DNA from: Polytrichum commune
Lineage: Eukaryota > Streptophyta > Polytrichopsida > Polytrichales > Polytrichaceae
Direction: 5' to 3'
Assembly: GCA_950295325.1 (NCBI GenBank)
Contig: OX485805.1
Location: 50,678,758 to 50,742,757 of the forward strand
DNA: 64,000 nucleotides
Shown: positions 49,955 through 58,778 of the stretch, one piece after another
How the letters are laid out: every line of letters starts with the position of its first letter
Numbering within the stretch: position 1 is the first letter of the stretch
Notes under the pieces: generated by a model
What the model saw: the letters and a program-made list of their open reading frames with translations, nothing else
Told to the model about the DNA's origin: nothing
Databases searched by the model: none
Position numbers and translations under genes: made by a program

Positions 49955-50100
49955 TATGAACTGCTCGAGTTTGAGAAATAACGAGGTTGACGTTCGAGTT
50001 GTCAGGAGAATTACCAACCTGGCTCGAGGACTGTAGGGTTTATTTATATAAAATAAATAAAGCCAAACTGGAAGATGTTGACATGTAACCGGAAAATGTC
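49955..50100 (-). mobile_element. hAT-type MITE, copy G, partial
   Basis: GAGTTTGAGAAATAACGAGGTTGACGTTCGAGTT, CAGGAGAATTACCAACC and AAATAAAGCCAAACTGGAAGATGTTGACATGTAACCGG (in pieces) match the reversed middle of the family. Both termini are missing. Confidence 0.6.
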
Positions 50101-50345
50101 AACATATCAAACAACATTAGCATATCATGAGTCAATTTTTTCTTTTTGAAAATCCATAATTAGAATATTTATATTTTGTCATGAAAATGTTTCATGATTA
50201 AAATCATGATGTTCGCATAACATATATATGACTAAAATCATATTGATAACTAATATATCTATATATATATTAAAAAAATCTACAATTATGCCCTTTCGTC
50301 CTATATTACCCAATATTCATTATTCAAGCTCGTATGTAAAGTGTT

Positions 50346-51337
50346 TCAAGAAAAGGGCCCTCCTAGTTCACTTTTAAGATGTGCCTTTAACTTTTGAATT
50401 TCTAGTTGAAAGGAAATAGTTTGTGTTGCTATTCTCTCATCACTTTCTTTATTCTCTTTAGCAATATTTTTTTGTGTCTCCAACTTCAATTTCATCATTG
50501 CAAACTCTCTATCAGCCTCGTTGTCTTTATTCTCTTTACCAATCCTTTCTTGTGTCTCTAACTTCATTTTTGTCATTGCAAGTTATCTATCGGCCCGATC
50601 TGCTTCGAGTTTAAGCATTGTTTGTGATCAAGATTCTTCCATCTTCAAAAAGTTTTGTGCAATTTCTTCCAACCCTTTCAACATATTTTCCTCGGCCTCA
50701 TAATATGGTATTTTAATCTTTTGAGCGGCTTTTTGTCCTGATACATTAGGAGAAATAGTTGCCGCAGTCCTCGATGTTAGCTTTTGTAGGGGAGTTTGCT
50801 CAATATAAATCTTTCGTCTTGGAGATTTTCTTGGTGGAGTTTTGTATTTATCCACTTCAATTGGTTTGTTTAAATCCAAACCAGATCGCTTGCTAGGACC
50901 TCCAACATCAACCGCCTCAACTACTTCTTCTGAATCTCCAACGTCAATCGCACCTTGGATTCCTTGAGTTTTGGGTGTTTGACCTCATATGTTGTGACAT
51001 TAATCAAACCAAACCCATGTAGAGTGAGTGCTACCTGTTGTGTTTTTTTTTTTTTCTCTGCTTTCTACTTTCTTTTCAAACTATCAATTTTTGAAATTGG
51101 ATTGTTCCTTGTGAATTGCACATTTGCCCTTTCATTGAACACATACAACATTACTTATCATTGATGCTTTGCTACTGGATTATAGTTTTGACCTATGTAT
51201 TTTTTCTCATACATTGACAATAACATCTCTATCAATGGGTTTGACCAAACTACTCCACGACTTAACAAAGCATCATGATCATTGGTGTTGCCCCGACCTT
51301 CACCTCAACCACCTCTACCTCTACCAACTTTAGCCAT
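50346..51337 (-). pseudogene. Myb/SANT-like ORF of PIF/Harbinger transposon type, decayed
   Basis: On the minus strand from 51337: MAKVGRGRGG, then WSNPLIEMLLSMYEKKYIGQNYNP, then NPISKIDSLKRK, which are pieces of the trihelix/SANT DNA-binding domain common to plant Harbinger ORF1 proteins. A basic linker follows (PPRKSPRRK), then IPYYEAEENMLKGLEEIAQNFLKMEE and a long charged helix with repeated KLETQ and KENK units, as in the 'NAM-associated' C-terminal region. Several in-frame stops, and a gap after KYIGQNYNPVAKH, show it is dead. No DDE transposase is seen beside it. A host trihelix gene is an alternative, but the fast decay and repeat-rich setting favour a transposon origin. Confidence 0.7.
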
Positions 51338-52090
51338 GTTTAGACAATAATGATTTTTCAACAACTATGTTAATTTACGTTGCTTTATATATATAGGTGT
51401 GAAGATAAAATTTGAACACTTAAAAATAAAGATTAAAAGTAAAAAAAACTCATGAATAAATTTAAAAACAAATATATAAAAAAAGTAAAAAAAACTCATA
51501 AATAAAATAAAAGACACATATCACAAATACAATTTTTACGTAAGACCCAAATTATCTCAATTAGGAAATCCATAATTAAAAAATAGTTTATATCAATCAA
51601 TTTATAAGTAGTTTATGATGGTTTTTTCCAAAATTCTTACACTTCAACGATAAGAACATGCCAAAACAATAAATCTTAATATTCGTGACTTTCACAATGA
51701 CAATGAGGTGTATCCAAAATTATACATAATTTGGGTAGTTGCATATACCAAAAGTTTGACACAAAGATGTAGAAACCTACATATACCATGAGAATGTTGG
51801 GTTTTTCCAAGATCTTTGCATCGATGAACTGCAATGTATAACAATGTTTATAATATGAATGAAGGTGTGAGAGTTATATTATGGATTTGTGACTTTTGGA
51901 TGAAGTATGCTACTTTTTTGGAGTTAGTTGAGCTTTTAAGGCCATACATTCAACATCAACATACACGATACAGAGAATCACTTCCTATCACAAAACAATA
52001 GCTACGGTATAACATAAATTACCAAAAGGTCTTGATAATGTGAAGGTGGGTAAAATCTTTGTATGCGGGAGTTCCACTGTGTACAAATAT
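51338..52090. other. AT-rich intergenic
   Basis: Very AT-rich stretch with A runs (about 51440-51530) and no open frame of note. The base composition changes sharply at about 52100, where the CCGGA-rich island starts. Confidence 0.5.
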
Positions 52091-52699
52091 ATTTTATTGA
52101 TATGTCATGCCTTAGCCGATAAGGACAAACTGTTCAGAGGGGACGCGGATCCAAAGGACGGATTCCACCCAGGGAACTGCTGGAATATTAGGGAGCGGAG
52201 AGTGCTAGAGTTTCTCCTGCCCATTCTCAATCCGGACAAGCCGAAGCGGATTAGCCTCACCATGGCTAATACGCTGTTTGGTGCAATGTCCGGAGTCCGG
52301 CTGGTGAATTGGGGCCTGATCCTCCAGGAGATAGTCGGACGGGCCCTCCCCCACATCGGCCGGAAACCCTCCTTCCTCTCCCCCTTCATTCTACACCTTT
52401 ACCAGCACTTCGACTGCATCCTGGCGGAGGAGGAGGACCTGCTAACGATAGCGGCGGACGAGGTCACCTACAAGCTTCTTCCGGAAGCCGGAGACGTCGA
52501 GACGGAAACATCCAGCGACCCCATTCTTCCGGAAGCACCTCCCTCGTCGCCCGGAAGCCCGCCGCCGACTGTCTCGAGGCCACTCTCTCCTCCTCCCTCT
52601 CACCATCATCCGGAAGCCGGACCCAGCCGGGAGACCCCATGGCGGAATGTGGACCTATCCGCTTGGGACTTTCCGGAGAATCCGTTCAAACGGTTCTAG
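52040..52699 (+). CDS. gag-like ORF of the CCGGA-rich element
   Basis: 219 codons. The part from residue 35 on is well ordered: a helical region with NCWNIRERRVLEFLLPILNP, NWGLILQEIVGRALPHIG, FLSPFILHLYQHFDC and EEDLLTIAADEVTYKL, then a Pro/Ser-rich tail. This resembles capsid/gag-type products of plant retroelements in layout, but I do not recognise a named family and saw no zinc knuckle. The first ~30 residues lie in AT-rich DNA and may not belong to it. Treated as part of a fossil element. Confidence 0.45.
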   Translation: MKVGKIFVCGSSTVYKYILLICHALADKDKLFRGDADPKDGFHPGNCWNIRERRVLEFLLPILNPDKPKRISLTMANTLFGAMSGVRLVNWGLILQEIVGRALPHIGRKPSFLSPFILHLYQHFDCILAEEEDLLTIAADEVTYKLLPEAGDVETETSSDPILPEAPPSSPGSPPPTVSRPLSPPPSHHHPEAGPSRETPWRNVDLSAWDFPENPFKRF

Positions 52700-52705
52700 G
52701 AGGGC

Positions 52706-53872
52706 ATGGAGGACCTCAAGACCCAATATTACCGACTGGAGCACATCGTCAAGGGGGCGAACCATGCTCTGGACGACTGCGGGCCCGGAAACATTCTCCG
52801 GGAATTGGCAAAGAGGGCGGACCGGAAGGAGCTGGAGCAGGCCAAGACGGAGAACGCCCACCTCACCGCACAGGTAGCGGCTATGACTCAGGAGCTAAGT
52901 CAGAAGAGCGAGGAGATCCGGAAGTACCATGCGGAGCAGGCAGTGCTCTTCAGCCGGATCCGGGAGCTGGTGGGTCATCCGGCGGAGATCGTGAACAAGG
53001 CACATCTCTACGACCGGATGATGGAGTCCGGAGATCCGGCTTCCGCCAGGCAGACCCTCCCCCTCCTCGTGAAGTATTCACGGACGATGAAGGATCTCCT
53101 GGCGGAAATCCAGAGGGTGGTCCCGCCAAGCGGAACACCGCGGAGGGTGCTCTATCCGGGTCCGCCAGGGTCACCAACCGGAACCCTCTACGAGGTGGTT
53201 GGTGAAGTAGCCCTGGTTCAGAACCCGCCGTCCTCTGCAGGACCCAGCCAGCAGGGAGGCGGCTCTCGGCCTGGTAGTTCCGGAGGGGCTCCGGAAAGGG
53301 TCCGTTCTCCCCAGGTGAGGCGGAAGAGCACCGGGTCGGTCCGATCCGGAAGGGGCCAGTCCCCTGTTCCGCGGAACTCGGATAGGTCCCGGACTCCGGA
53401 TAGGGCTAGGACGCCGATCCGGCACCAGACTTCCGATCGGGAGGCCACTCCGAGTAGGGGCAAGGCCCCTATGACCCACGCCTCGCCATCGTCTCCACGG
53501 GACTGCCAAGTGGTGAGTCCATTTCCTCCGCCACCCTCAAGGGCGGCCTCCAACAGGGATCCGCGGACGGCTTCACTCTCGGGCGGACGGAATCCGGAGC
53601 AGGGCACCGGAAGCGATCCTTCTCCAGTCCGAAGCATCCGGATGGGGACAGCTTCCGGAACCCCAGGGACAGTCTCCGGGACACCAGGGACCGCTACCCC
53701 ACGGACCGAGAGGGCAGCGGATTCGGAGGACGAGGTTGCTCCGTCTCCGAACATGAGGAGGATGCTCACGCGGCTGCAGAAGGCGTCGCCGGCAGGGGGC
53801 TCATCCGCCGTCAGCGGGTTAGGGAGCCACTCAAAGGAGGGATCGGCTCCGAAGAAGCACCGGTCTTCTTAG
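52706..53872 (+). CDS. coiled-coil and R/S/P-rich ORF of the CCGGA-rich element
   Basis: 388 codons. Residues ~1-90 form a strong coiled coil (KELEQAKTENAHLTAQVAAM, SQKSEEIRKYHAEQAVLFS). A short helical part with LPLLVKYSRTMKDLLAEIQRV follows, then a long disordered tail rich in Arg-Ser, Thr-Pro and Gly (RSRTPDRARTP, SGTPGTVSGTPGTATP). It has no enzymatic motif. It follows the gag-like ORF closely. Other frames of this GC-rich stretch also stay open by composition, so length alone is weak evidence, but the coiled coil supports this frame. Confidence 0.45.
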   Translation: MEDLKTQYYRLEHIVKGANHALDDCGPGNILRELAKRADRKELEQAKTENAHLTAQVAAMTQELSQKSEEIRKYHAEQAVLFSRIRELVGHPAEIVNKAHLYDRMMESGDPASARQTLPLLVKYSRTMKDLLAEIQRVVPPSGTPRRVLYPGPPGSPTGTLYEVVGEVALVQNPPSSAGPSQQGGGSRPGSSGGAPERVRSPQVRRKSTGSVRSGRGQSPVPRNSDRSRTPDRARTPIRHQTSDREATPSRGKAPMTHASPSSPRDCQVVSPFPPPPSRAASNRDPRTASLSGGRNPEQGTGSDPSPVRSIRMGTASGTPGTVSGTPGTATPRTERAADSEDEVAPSPNMRRMLTRLQKASPAGGSSAVSGLGSHSKEGSAPKKHRSS

Positions 53873-54359
53873 TTAGGGGAGTAGCTAGATTAGTTAGACA
53901 GAATAGAGGTAGGCAGGTAGGACTTAGGAGTTTTTAAAGACGATTAATAAAACTTTCCCTTGGTAAGTGTCAGCGGAAAACCCGGATCTGGATCCGGGAA
54001 ATCCGGGAGACCGGGTGTAGTTAGGGTTTTTTTTCTTAAGCGGCGGCCGCTTGGGCCGCCGCCCTCAGTTTAGGGATTTTTGAGCCTCTACTTAAGGCTG
54101 AATAAGGAGCTTGAGGAGGGTTCCTTCTCCATTGTTGTATTGTGATTACTCCTACTCCGAATAAATGTCTCTGCTTCTCACTCCTTGACTTCTCTTGATT
54201 GATGTTTGTGTGAATGATCCAGAGATCGTTAGTGGAAGAGAGAGAGAGCATGAGGGATAGGAATTCCGGATAGGACATGAGAGAGGAGACCCGGATCAGA
54301 TCCGGTTATCGCCTTGTAGATCCTCTCTGAGTGTAGTGGGAGGGAAACCTCACTAATCC

Positions 54360-54860
54360 GGTAGGTTGGGTAACGTCTAGGTGGGATAGCCGCTGGGAAG
54401 ATTGGGTGAGATCCGGAAGGGATCCGGACTTACGCCAATCTGATCTTCTGAAGAGGTCCCACCGTCCTTAGACGGACCTGTCCGGATTAGTGGTACGGAT
54501 CGCCCAGTTAGCTCAGATTGAGTAGAATCCAAGGTAGAGATAGCCGGACAGATCCGTCGGACGGAGAAGAAGAGGTCCGGATCAGTAAGGATTCCGGATT
54601 GGAGGCCACCTCCGGAGTGCAGTAGGAAGAGATCCTCATTGTTCCGGATGCCTGGGTAACGTCCATGTGAGATAGCCGTCGTTAGGACTGGGCAAGATCC
54701 GGAAGGTGCCGGACTTACGCCATCCGACCTTCTGAAGAGGTCTCACAGTCTTTGGATGGGGTAACCCGGAAAATGGTACGGGTCACCTACTCATCCCGTC
54801 GAGTCAGATCTCCGGTCGGAATCCGGACTCCTCTAGCCACTCTGGTCCCAAGAAACAATC
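54360..54860 (+). repeat. internal tandem repeat, ~290-bp unit
   Basis: GGGTAACGTCTAGGTGGGATAGCCG and GGGTAACGTCCATGTGAGATAGCCG, then GATCCGGAAGG...CCGGACTTACGCCA and TTCTGAAGAGGTC, recur at about 54365 and 54653. The repeat lies in the non-coding 3' part of the island. Confidence 0.8.
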
Positions 54861-55261
54861 CAGATCTCTCTGCGTGACCTGCTAGGACGGACCTGATCAA
54901 TCCGGATTGGTTGTGAGGGAGTTTCCGGATTCTAATCTTATCAAGGACGTCTTCACCGAAAGAAACCACCTATTCTAGAAGGTAGACGTAAAGGGGTGGG
55001 TAAGTATTATAAAGAAGACCTAGAAATAACATCCGGAGAGGCACACTCCGGAAAAAGGCTAAGAATGTCCCCAAAGACCAAATATCCGGAAATTAGGATT
55101 TCCGGAAATTTGGCTAAGGAAGAGGAAATAAGCAAGTACGGAGAGTTTTAGACCTCCTACACTTCACAGAATCCCTGGACGATACTAGGGTCATCCGGAC
55201 AACCCGGATTTGGCACTTAAAACCGCCAATCCGGATCTTTTGGTGTTCGCGTGTTCCCACA

Positions 55262-55487
55262 ATCATTAACAAGTACCACATCCAAATTCACCCATGAAGC
55301 TCGTGAAAGCCCCGCACATTCCACAATGGGGCAATAAGGGGCAGATGGCGAAGGACTCCCCAAATGACCTTCATCTGCATTGTCATCAAAACTATCTTGC
55401 CCAACAATGTCTAGCTCATCCCCAGACGAAGATTGGGTATTGCCTATGTCTTCAGAGAAGGAAACCCCTCTTCCACCAACTCCCTCC
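55262..55487 (-). other. possible exon cut by the island's edge
   Basis: On the minus strand, after a possible acceptor (TGTCTGTAG at ~55490), the frame reads AMEGVGGRGVSFSEDIGNTQ and on through SSSGDELDIVGQDSFDD to GLSRASWVNLDVVLVND, stopping at the island boundary near 55262. Composition is like an acidic, low-complexity coding exon. No family is recognised and no partner exon was found on the other side of the island. It could be chance. Confidence 0.3.
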
Positions 55488-55679
55488 ATTGCGCCTACAG
55501 ACATGCACATCAAACCTCAACACATATGGACACAATGTAAGGGTCCAAAATAATAAAATATCGGAAAATGCAAAACATCATAATCAATGGGGACACCGAG
55601 GATAAAGACATTTGCAACACAACTACAATGTGAACTCCCAATATTGTGCGCAAGACCAACAAAAGTTCCACAAAATATT

Positions 55680-56365
55680 TTGGTAGGGGGTTTGGGTCGA
55701 CCAACCTAAACCTTGTGCCACCATGGATTGAGGGTCATCCACAGCTTGCCCATGGGATGGGTTCGGATTTCAGTCGACCGACTCAAACCTTGCACAATGA
55801 TGGGTTCAGGGCCATTCAGAATTCGATCACGCTGTGGGAAAAAGTTTGGGTTGACCGACCCAAACCTTCTCATAGTCAACCTACAGCCGCCCAAGCTACG
55901 GTAGGGGTTTGGGTCGACCGATCCAAACCTTCACAGGGTAAATCCATCCACACCAGGTAGGGATTTGGGTCGGTCGACCCAAACCTGATAAGGGTCAGAC
56001 TGAAACCCTAACACACTGGGGTAGGGGTTTGGGTCGACCGACCCAAACCTGATAAGGGTTAGAAAGAAACCCTAACACATTGGGGTAGGGGTTTGGGTCG
56101 ACCGACCCAAACCTGATAAGGGTTAGAAAGAAACCCTAACACATAAGGGTAGGGGTTTGGGTCGACCGACCCAAACCTGATAAGGGTCAGAAAGAAACCC
56201 TAACACACTGGGGCAAGGGTTTGGGTCGACCGACCCAAACCTGATAAAGGTCAGATTGAAACCCTAAACACTAGTGGACAAGTTTGGGTCGGTCGACCCA
56301 AACCTCATAAGGGTTAGACTAAAACCCTAAACAGTAGTGGAGGGGTTTGGGTTGACTGACCCAAA
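55680..56365. repeat. array of 20-bp dyads, ~64-bp period
   Basis: About eleven inverted-repeat sites of the form TTTGGGTCG, two bases (AC or GT), CGACCCAAA. From 55960 the repeat is regular: AGGGGTTTGGGTCGACCG, ACCCAAACCTGATAAGGG, then TCAGAAAGAAACCCTAACAC, period ~64 bp. The central two bases and orientation vary (for example CGGTCG at 55970 and 56287). Earlier units (55690-55925) are spaced ~70-80 bp and more diverged. The same dyad occurs at 61.4 and 63.3 kb. Confidence 0.9.
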
Positions 56366-56404
56366 CCTCATAAGGGTCAGACTCAAAACCCGCCAACACT
56401 AGTG

Positions 56405-56525
56405 GAAAGGTGAAGGATCGCCCAAATACACCACGAAATCCAACGTATAATGCGGAGGATATTGCGAGGTGTGTTGAATTTGAGCTCATTGCAAAGTTCA
56501 CGGTGGGCTTGCATGTTGTGGATAG
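56405..56525 (+). other. possible plus-strand exon
   Basis: The plus frame GKVKDRPNTPRNPTYNAEDI then ARCVEFELIAKFTVGLHVVDR is open with protein-like composition, begins after a possible acceptor (AACACTAG) and runs into a possible donor (GATAG|GTACTC). It directly follows the dyad array, as exons of the 62-64 kb gene flank dyad-bearing introns. No family is recognised. Confidence 0.3.
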
Positions 56526-57104
56526 GTACTCATGAACTTGCATGCTGTGGAAAAAGTGCTCATGAACGGCAGCATACACGAACCTTTAAGTACAGCTCCG
56601 ACTAAGAATTCTCTCTATGAATTCAGCAGCGGTAGAAGAGAAAAAAATGACCGACTTTTGGGGGGTGTGCCCCTTTATACTATCCACCTCCGCTTCCCTG
56701 ACTTAGTCATTGGATGCATTTCCCGCCTTCTTCTCTTGCACAAATTATTTCAAACCTCCTTACATAATTCCCCGTTTTCTGTTTATTGTAGAAAATGCGC
56801 ATCTATCAATGCCCCTCTGATACCCCAGCCGTCATATGACTTAGTCTATGATATTTAATCTATTTTTTTGTTTTGTGTGGATATGACATACGCCATTGGG
56901 AGGAAGGGTGGCGGCCACATTAATTTTTCCAAGTATCATGACGATACATTTTAACCAATATGTAAACCCAAACACAATTCCATTCAATGTTTTCAAGTAT
57001 AAACCTACTTAGGTGGGGTTTGGGCCATTTGGAGGCTGCAATTATGAGAGAGTTTCCAAGGCTTGAGGCCATTGTCATGATGAATAGAATTATTTATTTG
57101 TCTC

Positions 57105-57123
57105 CCCTAAACCCTAAACCCTA
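57105..57123 (+). repeat. short interstitial telomere-type repeat (telo box)
   Basis: CCCTAAACCCTAAACCCTAG, the plant telomere heptamer in about two and a half units. A shorter CCTAAACCCTAAACAC lies near 58350. These are too short to suggest a former chromosome end. Confidence 0.7.
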
Positions 57124-57249
57124 GAACCTTGCTTTATTATCTCGCATGCAAGTGTGGCAATAACGAACGTATGTGAACGTTGTTAAGGGGATACTAACTA
57201 CCAATGTCCCTTTTTAGTTCAATCTTTTAATGTTACTTGAATCCATCCT

Positions 57250-58580
57250 CAAGTTCACTTCAAGTTTACTAATGTGTGTGAGCAAAACATCCAAAATTGG
57301 ACCCTAAACCCTTATAACATCCACAACATGAAATACGTATTGACTAAATACAAAACCAATTAGGATATCATGTTTAAACGTCCCATATAACATATTAACA
57401 TGATCAAGATTATATTTACTATGACCTTCCGATTAGACTCTTCTTCATATTATGCAAACAATATCTGTTATATCTTCCTCCATTATCTAATACACGTGGA
57501 GAGAACAATGAATAACAACATGATTGCTTGAATGGCTTCATTTGATGTTGTGCTTCTCCGATTTACTTTTACATCACATTTCACATATTAAATACATCAT
57601 GAACCATGGTTTATTAGCGACTATGTGATTCCCTAAAGTGAGCAAAACATTCAAAATTGAACCCCTAACCCCTATTAACATCCACAACATTTCATGTTAT
57701 TTAAATAAACACAAGACCAATCAATATATCGCATTTAACATAACATTAAGTAGCAAGCTCGAATTGACCTTCTTAAAAGAGCATCAAACCGGCGCATGCC
57801 GGTTTGATGCTCTTTCAAGAGCAAAAGTAACACTAAGTTTGAGTTTTACTTATGTTATTTTAGATCTATTTGGGTAGTTACTTTCAATGCTTAGTATTAA
57901 TTATGTCGGTTTCTAGGACAAAACTAATGCCAAGTGGTGATAAAGGTTCTAATCTAGGCTAAATTACGATCTTAACGAATTTAAATAGCTATAAAGCAAC
58001 AGGAAAGTTGGTTAGGTCAAAAAGGTAGTTGCACTTTTTGGAAAAGTCTCCCGGCACCCGCATTGGAAGCCTCTTTGATACCTTTTTGAAGCTTCTGTGT
58101 TTGGTTAATTATCCATTCGTTCACCCTTGCTTTGCAAACTTTTCCCTTCTTGTTGAGGTAAATTTGCGGGTACTCAAAGGGTACCCTCTTAGCATTGCTA
58201 CTTAATGTTATGAAACGTCTCAAATAACAAATTAACATAATCAAGATCGTCTTTACTATAGCCTTCCTATAAGACTCTTCTCACCAGTAAGACAATGTTA
58301 TACATTGACATTGGATAGATAAATATGTTATAACCCTATCTCCTGTCTCCTAAACCCTAAACACCAAATGTAGTTGTGGTTCACTGATGCCCCCATATAC
58401 AAACAACATCTATTTTATCTTGCGCCATCATCTAATATACATGGAGGGAACAATGAATAACAACATAATTGCTTGAATGGCTTCATTTGATGTTCTGCTT
58501 CTCCGATTTACTCCTATATCACAATCTATATATTAAATATATCGTGAACCATGGTTTATTGGCGACTCTGCGATTCATCA
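57250..58580 (+). repeat. direct repeat pair, ~0.4 kb
   Basis: 57360-57630 and 58190-58575 share ATAACATATTAACATGATCAAGAT, TTTACTATGACCTTCC, TAGACTCTTCT, GAGAACAATGAATAACAACATGATTGCTTGAATGGCTTCATTTGATGTT (in pieces) and ATCATGAACCATGGTTTATTAGCGACT-like ends. A shorter related start (GAGCAAAACATCCAAAATTG) also recurs at 57282 and 57642. Non-coding. Confidence 0.75.
57776..57815. other. perfect 18-bp hairpin
   Basis: AAAGAGCATCAAACCGGC, loop GCAT, then GCCGGTTTGATGCTCTTT: an 18-bp stem without mismatch in otherwise AT-rich DNA. No T-run follows and there is no gene immediately beside it. It may be the termini of a tiny foldback element, or a recent palindrome. Confidence 0.85.
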
Positions 58581-58778
58581 AAGTCACGATCTCAGGGATG
58601 TACTTAAAACTTGAGCATGTTAGCATTTTCAAATAAGGATCATGCATTTCAAAACCCTTACAAAATGCAGACGGGGAAGATATTCATTTAATAGGCTCCA
58701 CACGCAAGTATTCTAAATTGTTCCACATGTTGGGGGATGTGGGTAATTTTTTTTATTCATTCAATATCGTGTGAGTTG

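Larger units (their letters stand above)
52090..55261 (+). mobile_element. CCGGA-rich retroelement-like fossil
   Basis: A GC- and CpG-rich island with sharp edges in AT-rich DNA. It holds two adjacent plus-strand ORFs and then about 1.3 kb of non-coding sequence that may be an LTR (TGTCAGC at 53968 to TTCCCACA at 55261, with TACTTAAGGC and GAATAAATG-like promoter/poly(A)-type signals inside). No pol-type protein and no second LTR are seen in the window, so it is incomplete or non-autonomous. The hexamer TCCGGA and its parts recur dozens of times. Retained CpG suggests a fairly young insertion. Family assignment is inference; the 3' boundary is uncertain. Confidence 0.5.

Noticed and set aside
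52309-53205. 298-codon ORF in another frame of the CCGGA-rich island
   Set aside because: Low-complexity G/P/R composition from the CCGGA repeats; the overlapping frame with a coiled coil is more convincing.
55680-56365. CRISPR-like array
   Set aside because: Regular repeats, but the spacers are also repeated, and the setting is a plant nuclear genome.
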